Below, one piece after another: positions 52,602 through 64,000 of a stretch of 64,000 bases of DNA. The translations under genes and the position numbers were made by a program. This DNA comes from Balamuthia mandrillaris (taxonomy: Eukaryota > Discosea > Longamoebia > Balamuthiidae). The first letter of the stretch is position 1. Each line of letters starts with the position of its first letter. The notes beneath the pieces are model-generated. The model saw only the letters and a list, made by a program, of their open reading frames with translations, was not told the origin of the DNA and made no database searches. The DNA is taken from NCBI GenBank assembly GCA_031835245.1, contig JAVKOQ010000091.1:1-64000 (forward strand). Reading direction: 5' to 3'.

Positions 52602-55116
52602 CTACTTCTCCTCCTCCGCCGACAAGTGCACCTGATAGACTTTGGCGTTCTCCAACACGTCCTTAGCCTGCAGACGATACAGCGCATCAAAGAGCAGCAG
52701 CTTAAAGGAAGCTGGCCCACCAGCCGCACCAGCCGAGGAAGAGGAGCTCACCAAGGGCAGCGCCTTGGCCGCCTTCTCTCCCGCCAATCCCCAACAGACC
52801 AAGGCGGAGAGAGCGGCGGTGCATCGGTCCTTATGCACGCTGGCAAAGGCGCCCATAATGGCGGTTGCCATGCAGCCCGTTGCGGTGATGGTGCCCATCA
52901 TCTCGTGGCCGTTGTCCACTGCATAGATGTGCTTCCCATCTATGGAGATATAAGTGAGCAACAGAAAGGAGGTAAGAAGAGAGAAGAAGGAGGATGTATA
53001 ACCAGAAACAACATCAGTTTTGCCGGTGATGACAACAATAGTGCGATGAGTTGGTGTTGCTCTCGCCAGCTCTAGAGCGACGCGGCCACGTTGTTGAACG
53101 TCCTCAGCACCGCCAATGCTTTCCACTCCCCTCATCTCCACTTTGACCTCTTCACTCTTTGTTTCTTGTTTAGCACTTTCTCTCCGCTTCTTCGTTGTCT
53201 TTGTTGCGGTAGAAGGCACGAGTTCACGCCAAAGAGCAACAATCTCTCCGAAGTTGCCTTTCAGTATGTCGACCTTGAGCTCTTTCATCAGCTGAACGTT
53301 GGTTTGGGTGCGGAAGGGAGTAGCCCCGGCTCCCACAGGGTCCAACACAACCGGAACACCCAAAGCGTTGGCCCGTTTGCCAGCACGAAGCATGGAGCGG
53401 ATCCACTCGCTGGAAAGGGTGCCTGGATTGAGCACCAGGGCGCCGTTAACGCTGCCCGTAGATGTGGCTAGTGTCACCATGTCTTCCACTTCTTCCTCTG
53501 TAAAAAGAATAACATCAGTCACTGATGAGAAATAAGTGGGAGAAGAAGAGGACGAAGAAACTACCAGCATGGGCCATAATGGGAAGCGCGCCAACATGCA
53601 AAGTGACATTAGCAGAGTCGTTCATAGCTACGAAGTTTGTTATTTGATGGACTAAAGGCTTCCGTTCTCTCAGAAAGGTGAGCCCATCCGCAATGTCCCG
53701 TGCAATGTGTTCAAAGTAATTCTTCTGTTGGCCTACCATCAGTGACGCTTGCTCATTTTGCTCCCCGTTCTTCTCCGTTCTCATACTCTCTTCGGTTTCT
53801 GCTCCTTCTGTTTCTTTCGTCGCTGCTCGTTGTGGCAAGGTTCGGTGCGGGTTATCAATGATGCTACGCAACTCACCGGCCGCGTGCGCCACATCATCCG
53901 CCGCGGCGATGGCCGAAACCACCCCCAACGCTATGGGCTGTCCTTGCGCCAACACCTCAGCAGCGTTTTCCTGATGAATGCCGCCAATAGCCACTAAGGG
54001 CATTACCTTGGCCCTATTCCCCGCTTTGCGAGCTAGCTTGAGCAGATAGTTCGAGAGCTGATGTAAGCCCATCAAACCCATGGGCTTGCCCGCGATGTCC
54101 GTCTTGGTTGGTGTTGCAAAAACCGCGTTAGTGCCAAGATAGTTCGCCCCGGCAGCGATGGCGGTTTGGGCTTGTGCGGCGTCACGCACGGTGGCGCCTA
54201 TGATGAACTTCTTGCCAAGAATTTTACGTGCTGTCTCCACGTCCATGTCTTTCTCGCCCAGATGGACGCCATCTGCTTCTACTGCCAATGCCACGTCTTT
54301 TCGTAGTTGGCAACAAAGTTATAAAACGGTATTAAAAACAGAAACAAGATGAGAAGGGAAGACCGTAAAAGGAGTGGAGGAGTGAAACAGCAGAGAAACA
54401 GAGAAGTAAAGGAGTGAACAGTAGTAACCAAAACAGAGCAGCAGCAGCAGCAGCAGCAGCAGAAGAAGAAGAAGAAGAAGAAGAAGAAGAAGAAGAAGAA
54501 GAACAAGAACAAGAACAAGAACACACGTCTAAGAAACACACTAACCAACACGATCGTTGATGATAAGCGGGACGTTCACGGGGCGAGTGATCTCCAACAA
54601 CCTCCGCGCGGTGGCAATAAGCTCCTTGGTGGTGGCCTCCTTGTCCCGGTACTGCACGCAAGTGGCTCCCCCTCGAATGGCCTCCCTTACCATGTCCTCC
54701 AGACTCCTCCCTCTGGCGGCCGCTATTTTGCTGTCCGTCACAAAGTAGAGGCAGAGCTCGTAGTGATGAGCGTTGATGCGGAGGGGAACGGAGCGGGCTT
54801 TTGGGGGAGGAGGACGTCTGAGCCAGGAAGGAGAAGAAGACGAGTAGTGGCAGCGAGCAGAGGTGGCAAAGCAAGAGGAAGAAAAAGAGGAGGAGGAGCG
54901 ATGAGGAATATAATGGTGGTTACGAGGTTGAAGACGAGGAGAGAGGGCCAGCGACGAAGAGGAACGGTATTGGTGGTGGTGAGACAGGGAGGGCCGAGGG
55001 GGTTGGTGGTGGCATGTCAGTGAAGCACCACTACGGGGTAGCAGCGCCACATGGTGCAGGGGTTGGCTGGGGCGAAGATAGAACAAGGGCGGCGTGGCGC
55101 AGCTCTGGCCCTTCAT
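52602..55116 (-). CDS. THI6: Bifunctional thiamine-phosphate synthase / hydroxyethylthiazole kinase (THI6-like)
   Basis: Exons (minus): 55116-54546, 54296-53565, 53497-53003, 52939-52602; phases agree, about 711 aa. Residues 1-110 are Ser/Arg/His/Pro-rich and nearly free of acidic residues, like a mitochondrial or plastid transit peptide. The ThiE domain (about 115-340) has [27 protein letters not shown] and VAIGGI. The ThiM domain (about 400-711) has [40 protein letters not shown] and TATGCMATA. The enzyme phosphorylates hydroxyethylthiazole and joins it to HMP-pyrophosphate to make thiamine phosphate, the same domain order as fungal THI6. A Lys/Glu-rich insert interrupts ThiM after the GNFGEI motif. 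Exon 1/2 is separated by an intron with GAA/CAG-type repeats. Confidence 0.93.
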
Positions 55117-55316
55117 TTCTTCTTTTTTTTTTATTTTCCCTCGCTACTTCGGCAGAAAACTCTCATGTCCTTGTCCGCTTGGTCCTGGTGATGTATCCTG
55201 TCCTCTCCCATGTCTTGCCAAGAATATTTTAATAGTTTCTAGGAATTCGAAATATTGAACTTTTTCAATATTTCATTAAAAAGTTAGGATAGTTTGGAAA
55301 TTTTTATAAATATTTG

Positions 55317-55328
55317 TTTGGCGCCAAA
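55317..55328. promoter_or_regulatory. Palindromic E2F-type site TTTGGCGCCAAA
   Basis: A perfect 12-bp palindrome matching the E2F/DP consensus, 40 bp before the DTD2 ATG and 200 bp before the divergent thiamine gene. Assigned by motif only. Confidence 0.5.
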
Positions 55329-55367
55329 AAAAATAAAAAGAAGAAAGCCGCAGCATAACATCGCTCC

Positions 55368-55758
55368 ATGGAGCAACAACAGCAAAAGAGTAGCAGCAAA
55401 AGCCCGAGGGAGGAGCCCCCTTCGCAGCACGGCGGCATGAGTGTGGTCGTGCAGCAAGTGGATGAAGCGTTTTTGTTAGTGGTTTGTGTTGTTCTTCTCC
55501 CCTTGGACCCAGTCCCCCTGATGTAACGTTTACGTTTTTATTTTTTTTCGGTGTCTCGCTATGCTTGCTTGCGCTTCTTCTTCCTGTTCTTCTTGTTCTT
55601 CTTCTTCGTTCCCCTTCTTTCTTCTTCTTCTTTGTATGAAAAGGACAATGAGAATGAATGGGTTCACATCGGGAAAGGAGTGGTGATCTACATTTGCTTT
55701 CTTCAGGGAGCCTCCCAAGAAATGCTTCCTAAAGTGGGTTCGTGGTTTGCCCTTTTCT

Positions 55759-55801
<43 letters not shown>

Positions 55802-56362
55802 TCCTCGTCTCCCGTCTTCTCTGCTCCACTCTGCATTCTCTCTTTTTTCTGATGGTTGGCCTTCAACTTAGTGAAAGCATTGTTGGGCGTGAAGCTGTTT
55901 CAGGTGGATGGCAAAGCGGCTTCGGTGATGGAAGCGCAGCGAGACATAATGATAGTCCCACAGGCTTCGCTTAGCGGCAAACTTAAAGGCAATCGCACAC
56001 AGTTACGTTTGCTTGCTTGCTATCTCTTCTTGCTTCTTCCTTCTTTCTTTTGCCGTCTTTCTTTCATTGCTATCTCACATGTTCCATTCATTTAAAATAG
56101 ATATCACGGACAGGCCAACAAAGAAGAAGCTGAGACTCTCTACGACACCTTCATAAGCCTCATCAAAGCCAACATCTCCAACACGCCGGACATCATTCTC
56201 AAGCATGGCACTTATGGTTTCCTCTCTCTCTCTCTCTCGTTCCTTTTTCGTTTGTTCCTGTTTGAGAAACAGAACTGAAAGGCCAATCAATCAAATGCAG
56301 GAAACAGGCAAGGACTTCGCATTGTATCGTCGGGACCTTACACACATCATTTTACATTCTAA
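55368..56362 (+). CDS. DTD2: D-aminoacyl-tRNA deacylase 2-like (DTD2/ATD, C14orf126 family)
   Basis: Exons: 55368-55481, 55644-55737, 55872-56001, 56101-56216, 56301-56362; about 171 aa, the same as human DTD2 (168). Motifs: WVHIGKGVVIYICF, LLPKV-type helix, the ATD-specific PQASL (DTD1 has SQFTL), GKLKGN-QYH, KHGTYGNRQ and the C-terminal SGPYTH holding the Gly-Pro motif. The family removes wrongly attached amino acids from tRNA; the animal enzyme clears Ala from tRNA-Thr. The donor of exon 1 (GTTTGT) is chosen by phase among three options, so residues around 38 may shift. The last exon must be read from the acceptor at 56299-56300; the other frame loses the Gly-Pro motif. Confidence 0.9.
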
Positions 56363-56529
56363 TGATGGTAACGTTTACCTTCAACAGAAGTTGAAGAGCT
56401 GATCTCTTCGTTCGACTTCTTGTTTTCGAGACTGGAAAACAACCACGAGAGAGAGGAGAAAGAGAACAAAGATGGAAACAAAGCAACATACAATTCTTTA
56501 CACGGACAAAACACAACATCAACAAATGT

Positions 56530-57577
56530 TTACGCAGTTGAGTCAGAAGATGATGATTCTCCTTCCTCCAAAGCCGCTTTCTCTGTTTCTTTTTCCTCTT
56601 TCTCCTCCTCTCCCTCACTATTCGTTGCTGTTCTCTCATTCGTATTGCTTTGATTCGCGTTGGCAGTGTTGCCCCTCGACCGCAACGAAAACGACCTTGT
56701 ATGTTTGGAACTTCCCCCTTCGGAGTAGGAGCGCGTGGAGCGCAGGCTCCTCGTGACATCCCGCACCCTCTTCTTCCACGCTCTCACCACCATCTTCCTC
56801 GGGAACAGCGCCAGGAAGAGCAAAAAGCCCAGGCTGGCATAGGCAAAGCCTCTCAGGCCCAGGAGCTCATAGTTCATGGTGACGGAGTCAAAGTTGCAGC
56901 CCAGGGACTCCACGTTGGAGGAGGTGTCCCCCCAGTAGATGCATGTATAGAAGAGAAGGTACTGATCCATGATCTCATCCTCGTCTTGGTAGAACTTAAT
57001 GGAGTAGGCGAAGATGAAGGTATAGTTGAAGAGGAAGATGGAGACGAAGATGAGGAGGCTATAGTTTGCCAGGAGCAAGGCCTTGACCTTCTTGCTGACC
57101 AGGGCTCTTCGCACGATTTGGATTATGGAGGCGGCGAAGAAGGCGCTACCGGCGCCGAGGGCGATGCCGACGGGGATGAACCAGAAGGCTAGGAGATAGG
57201 CCTGATCGTCTTTGGAGGAGATGAAACAGCTGTTTGCATTCATTTCAACAACAACGAAGGAGAAAGGTTAGATAGGAGCGAAGTTGAAGGAGGTGAGGAG
57301 AGGAAAAGGAAGTATGAAGGAAGCTAAAAGAGAAGAAGCATACAAGGTTCCACCGAGAGGAAAGGCCACCCGGTCAGCAGCGGCAGGAATGATGGAGAAC
57401 AACAAGGAAATGCCCCAGGCCACCACGTGATAGACCCATTGCAACACCTTTTCTGCTTTGCCGCCATCCGGCAGTTTATCAGGAAAGTACAGCTGTTCCA
57501 GCAAACAAAGTAAGTTAACGTTTACTCCTTTGGCCAAAGGTGGAAAGCGAAAGGAGAGGGAGAGAGGGAGAGAGAGA

Positions 57578-57625
<48 letters not shown>

Positions 57626-58939
57626 CCTTGAGGAACATGTTTAACGAAACGCAAGCCCACCAAATGGTCGAACACAGGTATCCAAAATGAAGTATCGTTC
57701 CTTTTTGTTCAAGTGTTTAGTCATCTGTTAACCGGTTTCTTGTCCAACCTTTCTCAAAAACACAAACGGAAGCGAACCTTGAAAAGTACACAACCCAGAG
57801 GAGGCCTCCACATCCTCAAAGGTAAAGTCCGACCGCAGCACGCCCCCATCCATCGCTATTACGTCGATGGCGATGACCTGCCCGTCCTCTCCGCACCACC
57901 AAAGCTCGTGCCCGCCGAAGGAGGGGAGGATCATGGCCCCGGCGGCGATGTGGGCGGCTATGGCGGACATCATGAGCAGGTTCGAAGGGTACTTGCGTAG
58001 CTTGGAGTCGATGAGGGAGGTTACTATCCACGCCAATGAACCAGCCTTTTTAACAGGTTTGTGTTCGTTTTCGTAAGCATTTCCTTCATCTTGAAGAGAA
58101 AGAGCAGGAGAAGGAGAAAGAAGAAAGAGGAAGAGGAAGAGAAACAGAAACAGAAACCATGAAAGATGAAGAGAAACGACGAAAGAGGAATCGTTTCAAG
58201 GAGAAAAGACTTACCCAAGATAACCATCCAAACGTCAGCTGAAGCGCTTGGAGGGCATCATACTCCTCATCGGTCAAGGAGGGCAAGGGACACTCCAATC
58301 CACACTTTAGCACGCCATCCTCAACGGTGGCTTTGAACGGGTCCTGACAGTCACTTGGCACCAGGACGGTTTTGGGAGCGCGGCACTCAAACTCCAACTC
58401 GCGCCCATCGTCGAGGGTGAGGTTGTAGCGAGGCTTCTGCCAGAAGGGAGTGAAGCCGGCGTCGTAGTCGGACTCGTTGCAGAGCAACGGGAACTGTTCG
58501 TTGGGAGGGAGGAAGAACGGTAGTCCTGGGTCGAACTTTAGAACCTCGTGGAAGGCATCGCTGCAGATATTTACTTTGTTGTTGTTGAATGTTAGATGGA
58601 ACAGCAGCAGAAGCAGAAGCAAAAGAACAAGAACAAGAGCAAGAAGAAGAACAAGAACAAGAACGAGAACAAGAACAAGAACAAGAACAAGAACAAGAAG
58701 AAGAACAAGAACAAGAAGAAGAACAAGAACAAGAACAAGAACAACAACAACAACAACAACAAGAACAACAAGAACAACAACAAGAACAAGAACAAGAACA
58801 AGAACAAGAGCAAGAGCAAGAACAAGAAGAAGAACAAGAACGAAGAGAAACGCGGAGAATGGTACAATGACGAAGGCATAGGTCTTCGCATGGTTGAATG
58901 GGAAGTATCAAAGTTTCTGTTTGTTGTTGAAGTTTGGAG

Positions 58940-58982
<43 letters not shown>

Positions 58983-59478
58983 GCAAAAGTGAGCAAGGGA
59001 AAAAGTTAACATGAAAGCAGGCAACGATGGAGTCAATGAAGTGATACCATCGCCAACAGTAACACAAGGACGAAGCCAAGTAAGACAAAACAAGGTGGTG
59101 ACACTTTCAGCGCAGTCAGGAGGAACCCGGTCTCGAAAGGTGGTTCCCAAACGAAAGATGCCCTGACTCCAGAACTGGTGGCTCGGCATGGTCCAATTCT
59201 CTCCAATGAATATCAGGTCACCCTCTTTGTTTGGTTCGTTAGTTTAAACATAGGAACAAAAAGAAGCACGGAGAAGAATAAATAAAAAAGAAACCTTTGA
59301 AGCCAGTCACTTCGGAGCATTCAGCAGGAAGTCCGTTCCATGGTTGGCATGTAGCGTCAGCCACGTCCGGAGCGCCCCATTCATAACCTTCGGGGTTCTG
59401 AGCCAAGCCACAACCACTGCACAAAAGCAACAGGACGCACAACCACAAAACGACGGTACCGCTGTTCCTTTCTCTCAT
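56530..59478 (-). CDS. Frizzled/Smoothened-like receptor, copy 1
   Basis: Eight exons (minus): 59478-59295, 59224-59048, 58916-58866, 58573-58215, 58045-57778, 57700-57627, 57492-57344, 57229-56530; about 653 aa. A signal peptide ends near residue 27. The Cys-rich Frizzled domain spans exons 1-4 (CAESVTTLFCLTWLRPC; PCEDLC). The seven-helix part has LTFGWLSW, the TM2 region NLLMMSAIAAHI, HFGYLCSTIWWACVSLNMFL, VYHVVAWGISLLFSIIPAAA and FNYTFIFAYSIKFY. Just after TM7 comes RKMVVRAWKKR, in the place of the animal KTxxxW Dishevelled-binding motif. The cytosolic tail is Ser/Arg- then Glu-rich. It resembles the fsl receptors of social amoebae. Ligand and G-protein are unknown. Confidence 0.92.
57556..57622 (-). 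repeat. (CT)n-rich array in a Frizzled-like gene intron
   Basis: Nearly pure GA on plus (CT on the coding strand) with a few GGGA interruptions, inside intron 6 of Frizzled-like copy 1. Confidence 0.85.
58623..58848 (-). repeat. Imperfect AACAAG hexamer array in an intron
   Basis: About 225 bp built from AACAAG, AAGAAG and AACAAC units on plus (CTTGTT on the coding strand), in intron 3 of Frizzled-like copy 1. The matching intron of copy 2 (61804-61911) lacks it, so it grew after the duplication. Long frames through it (Gln-Glu, Lys-Asn, Cys-Ser) are artefacts. Confidence 0.85.
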
Positions 59479-60000
59479 CCGGGTTTGTCGTTTTTGTGCA
59501 AAAAGGTGCGTGCTGTGTGCACCTCCTCTTTGTTTTTTTTTTCCCCCCCAAATATCACGGTAAGCTCTCCCTCTCCTGCTGCCAGAGTTTCTGTTTGCCA
59601 CACCTCCCTTTTTGTTTTTTTTTTTAAAGGTCTATGCGTGTGTGGTTACCCGCTTTCTTTGCCGCTTGGTCCACATGAGGAAACTCAACAAACGGTTATT
59701 TGCGGGGTTGATGCGCCACGAGGCATTAATACTATAATTTTGCCCTAAGTTCGCTAATATGGTAAAAATTGGTGGTTATTAATGGTATTTTTCCGCCAAT
59801 CAGCGGCTGGGAAAATTTGTCGACATGGCGGATGTCTTCGGTGGGGGCATTCCCGTTGCGCACTATTCCGGTTATCCCACTGGGAATTTTGGACATTGTT
59901 TGTGCTTTTAGCGATTCGCGTTTTTTTGTTACGCGTAACGTTACATTTATTGGTATAAATGAAAAAAAATACATCGACGTTAAAAAAAAAAAAGAAGGTC
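59479..60000. promoter_or_regulatory. Intergenic region between the two Frizzled-like genes
   Basis: 522 bp with the promoter of copy 1. It contains CCGCCAATCAGCGG (59793-59806), an inverted repeat enclosing a CCAAT box, GTCGAC at 59819-59824, and a perfect palindrome GTTACGCGTAAC (59928-59939) near the 3' end of copy 2. No gene seen. Confidence 0.45.
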
Positions 60001-62524
60001 TTAGTTTTCGCTCTTCTTTTGTGCGCCGGTGGTGCTAGAGTCAGTTCCGCCTTCTTTTTGCCGCAACGAAGACAGCTGCGTGGAAGAGGTGCCCACGCTC
60101 TTTGCAACATCCTTGAAACGTTTCTGCCATGCCCGGATCACCATTCTCCTCGGGAACAAGGCCAAGAACAGCAGAAAGCCCAATGAGGCGTAGGCAAAGC
60201 CTCTCAAGCCCAACAACTCGTAGTTCACAGTCACGCTGTCAAAGTTGCATCCGATGGCTTCTTGTGCTGTAGAAGAATCTTGATCGGGGTAATAGAGACA
60301 CGTGTAGTACTTGAGATATTGGTCCATGATCTCATCCTCGTCTTGGTAGAACTTGATGGAGTAGGCGAAGATGAAGGTGTAGTTGAAGAGGAAGATGGAG
60401 ACAAAGATGAGGAGGCTGTAGTTGCTGAGGAAGACGGACTTGACCTTCTTGCTGAGAATGGCCCTTCGCACGATTTGAACGATGGAAGCCACGAAGAAGG
60501 TGCTGCCTGCGCAGAGAGCTATTCCCACCGGAATGAACCAGAAGGTTAGGAGATAGGCTTGGTTGTCTTTGGATGAGATGAAACAACTGCACGTGTGTTT
60601 TGTTTCATTTTGTTAGAGAAAATGAAACTAATAACATTTGAATGAAGATAAAAGAGAAAGAAGAAAAAGAAGAAAGATGAAAAAGGACGCAAAAAAAGTA
60701 CAAGGTTCCGCCAAGTGGAAAAGCAACGCGATCAGCAGCGGCAGGAATGATGGAAAATACCAAAGAAACACCCCATGCCACCACGTGATAGACTATCTGC
60801 AGTATTTTCTCTTCTTTGCTATCTGGCATAAGGCGTTCTCTAAAATATAACTATGTTTCAAATTTTTGTTAACTTTATAGTCATAAGAGAGGTGATATAG
60901 AAGAGAGCGAGAACAAATGGAAATGAGCGAGAGGAACCTTGAGGAACATGTTCAAAGAAACACAGGCCCACCAGATGGTCGAACACAGGTATCCAAAATG
61001 AAGTATCATTCCTGTTGATAACACATTCACTTTGTTCAACACCCAAAAAAAAAAATAATAATAATAACACACAAACTAACCTTGAAATGTGCACAACCCA
61101 CTTGAACATTCCAAGTCCTCCAACTCAAAGTCACTCCTGGGAAGCGCCTTACCGTCGATCTTCAGCTCAATGGCGACCACCTGCCCATCCTCTCCGCACC
61201 ACCATAAGTCATGCCCGCCGAAAGAAGGAAGGACCATGGCGCCTGCTGCGATGTGGGCGGCTATCGCAGACATCATCAGCATGTTGGAGGGAAACTTTCG
61301 GAACTTCTGGTAGATGACGGAAGTTATGATCCACACCAAGGAACCCACCTGGTAAACGTGAAGGGTTAGGAAAGAAGATGTGAAGGAATGGAGAGAAGGG
61401 TGAAGAGGCTAGAGGGAAGAAGGGAGGGAAAGGGAAGAGGAAGTAACCCAAGATAACCATCCGAAAGTAAGCTGAAGCGCTTTGATAGCATCATACTCTT
61501 CATCCGTCAACGACGGCAACGGACATTCCAGACCACACCTGAACTCTCCATTCACCGTCGTTGCTTTGAACGGCTCCTGGCATTCGTCCGGCACAAACAC
61601 CTCCTTCGGTGCTGAGCAGTTGAACTCCAACGACCGACCTTCGTGGGTGATGTTGTAACGCTCCTCCTGCCAATAGGGCGTGTAATGAGCGTCATAGTCC
61701 GTTTCGTTGCAGAGCAAGGGAAACTGTTCGTTGGGAGGGAGGAAGAAGGCCACTCCTGGGTCGTAGTTCAGCACTGCTGCAAAGGCCGCTGTACATACAT
61801 TCACTGTTTTTTTTTTTGATGAATAAAAGTGTTCGTTGTCGGTTGCGAAGGAGACCAGAAAGAAGCAGAAGCGAGAGATAGAGAGATAGAAACAGGACAA
61901 GAGAGACGAACAATGGTGGTAACAAAGGTCTGCGCAAGGTTGTATCGGAAGCACTAGGGTCTCTGTGTTGTCGCCTTTGCAAAACATGAGTTCCTTCTCT
62001 TCTGTCTGTAACACAAAGACAACAACCCAAAATAAAAACAAACCATCTTGCACAGTGGCGCAAGGCCTGAACCACGTCAAACAGAACAGCACGGTCACGC
62101 TCTCGGCACAGTCGACCGGAACCAAGTCCTGCAAAGAAGTGCCCAAGTTGAAGATGCCAGAGCTCCAAAACTGGTGACTGCTTGCCGTCCAGTTTGCTCC
62201 TATGAATATCGGGTCTCCCTCTACAAAGAAAGAAACGACAAGAAAGAAAGAAAAAGAGCAAAACTTTCGGTCAATAAAAAAACAAGAACAAAAAACACAA
62301 AAAAAGAAACCTTGAATGCCCACTACAGAGGCGCATTGAGCAGGCTTTCCGCTCCAGGGCACACACTTGGCATCAACGTTGTCAGGCGGGTTCCAAACGT
62401 AATCCTCCCCAGGAGTGAACTGAGCAGAGGCCAAAGGCAGAACCAACAGCACGGAAGAGGAAAAGAGAAGAAGAGAGCAAAAGAAGAAGTGAAACCGGCC
62501 TTTCGTTGTCAATTCTGTCCTCAT
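60001..62524 (-). CDS. Frizzled/Smoothened-like receptor, copy 2
   Basis: Eight exons (minus): 62524-62311, 62220-62044, 61962-61912, 61803-61448, 61348-61081, 61011-60938, 60850-60702, 60586-60001; about 624 aa. Exons 2, 3, 5, 6 and 7 have exactly the same length as in copy 1 (177, 51, 268, 74, 149 bases), so the pair is a tandem duplication. Signal peptide ending near LASAQ; Cys-rich Frizzled domain (CAESVTVLFCLTWFRPC; PCADLC); seven helices as in copy 1; RRMVIRAWQKR after TM7. The tail is shorter (about 45 residues) and lacks the Glu-rich end of copy 1. Exon 7 begins at 60850, where the acceptor restores the LYF start shared with copy 1. Confidence 0.92.
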
Positions 62525-63255
62525 TCGTGGTTCCCTACGCTACTATTATGTGTGTGAGTGTTTCTCTTTGTTTGTTTGGTTCACCTGTTGTTGTTGTTTC
62601 ACGTTTGTTCTTGGGGAAGGAGGAGGCTGGAACAGTTAATAAGAGGGGTTGGTTTTTTTTGCAAGTGTTCATTAAAATAAATGCACGTTTACCCTTTTTA
62701 AAAAGTGTTCCGTCTGCCCTATTAAACCCTATCGGTTACGAGGAGGATCTGTTCTGCGTTTTACACCGTTGGCACAGCGAGAGTCCAAACAGAATGGCCA
62801 AGGAAATCAATAGCTGCAGCTAACTTTGGGGTATGTCCCGGCCATTCAACAAGCCGAGGGGGATTTGTCAGGAGAGAGCCAAGCCATTTTTGCAGAAGCA
62901 ACGCTTTGAATAGTAATTTACGGTATACGGGCAACCAATGAATTGAATTCGACCGTCACGTGATTCATTTGTCGACAACATATTATGTACGATGGACAGC
63001 GAGACAGGACCCGAGACAGGACCCGAGACAGGGCATGAGACAGGACTTGAGCCAGGACAGGAGAGAGCACAAAAGAAAGCAAGAGAGAAGCCGCGGAGAC
63101 GACCTTGGCGACAAGGGACTCTTGCATAACCAACAAGAAGAAAAGCCAAGAAAAGGGGGACCAAAAAAAAAAGAGTGAAACAAAGGTATGTTTTTGTGGT
63201 GTACATAAATAAACAAAAAACTTTTGGATGGTGTTTTTTTAAAAAAAAAAACGTT
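62525..63255. other. 731-bp intergenic region with a short tandem repeat
   Basis: Holds the promoter of Frizzled-like copy 2 and the 3' UTR of ARF (both minus). A degenerate 10-12-bp tandem repeat (GAGACAGGACCC-type) spans 63000-63062, GTCGAC lies at 62971, and a T7A11 junction at 63234-63251 sits directly after the ARF stop. Frames across it are not convincing. Confidence 0.55.
63000..63062 (+). repeat. Degenerate 10-12-bp minisatellite (GAGACAGGACCC-type)
   Basis: About five units: GAGACAGGACCC twice, then GAGACAGGGCAT, GAGACAGGACTT and GAGCCAGGACAG. It lies in an intergenic region. Confidence 0.75.

Positions 63256-64000
<745 letters not shown>

Noticed and set aside
55368-56402. DTD2 frame lacking the Gly-Pro motif at its C-terminus
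   Set aside because: The apparent loss comes from reading the last exon in the wrong frame; the acceptor at 56299-56300 restores SGPYTH and a stop at 56360-56362.
58589-59009. Several long frames of Gln-Glu, Lys-Asn or Arg-Thr repeats
   Set aside because: They arise from the intronic AACAAG array; the host gene model splices it out.

Overview
This window looks like nuclear DNA of a unicellular eukaryote with dense genes and many introns. Introns are short (about 55-430 bp), GT-AG, and often carry CT arrays on the sense strand. Proteins carry long homopolymer runs (Ser, Glu, Asn, Gln, Lys). The gene content (Frizzled-type receptors, an FG-GAP/integrin-alpha-like protein, a second adhesion protein with an integrin-beta/Sib-like tail, a classical tyrosine phosphatase, Aurora kinase, an animal-type DTD2) fits Amorphea: an amoebozoan or a unicellular relative of animals. 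I cannot name the species. I built the exon models by hand from splice sites and reading phase, so small exon errors are possible.

Layout. 1-7.7 kb (+): a 5'-partial low-complexity gene, phase-compatible with a downstream tyrosine recombinase carrying a SANT-like domain. 7.7-9.1 kb: AT-rich non-coding DNA with a short telomere-like repeat. 9.1-12 kb (-): FG-GAP membrane protein. 12.4-14.7 kb (-): NET-domain C2H2 zinc-finger protein. 15.5-20.2 kb (+): two unrecognised proteins. 20.6-25.3 kb (+): SMC5. 25.5-27.2 kb (+): WDR53. 27.3-29.5 kb (-): ammonium transporter. 29.8-33.4 kb (-): XPC/Rad4, sharing a 116-bp promoter with a 2-oxoglutarate oxygenase at 33.5-35.0 kb (+). 35.2-37.6 kb (-): tyrosine phosphatase. 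37.9-42.1 kb (-): large Cys-rich adhesion protein. 42.9-43.9 kb (-): sulfotransferase. 44.0-46.2 kb (+): SLC35-type transporter. 46.3-47.0 kb (-): peroxiredoxin-like protein. 47.7-49.2 kb (+): tandem BTB/KCTD pair. 49.6-52.2 kb (-): Aurora kinase. 52.6-55.1 kb (-): ThiE-ThiM fusion. 55.4-56.4 kb (+): DTD2. 56.5-62.5 kb (-): tandem pair of Frizzled-like receptors. 63.3-63.8 kb (-): ARF GTPase.

Most neighbours are functionally unrelated housekeeping or signalling genes, as expected outside prokaryotes. Three themes recur. The first is cell surface and adhesion: FG-GAP protein, Cys-rich protein, sulfotransferase, two Frizzled-like receptors. The second is genome maintenance and cell cycle: SMC5, XPC, Aurora, with E2F-like promoter sites. 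The third is local tandem duplication (BTB pair, Frizzled pair). The most unusual items are the spliced tyrosine recombinase with all catalytic motifs in place, the two integrin-like receptor halves within 33 kb of each other, and the NET-plus-zinc-finger protein. I saw no rRNA, tRNA or CRISPR.
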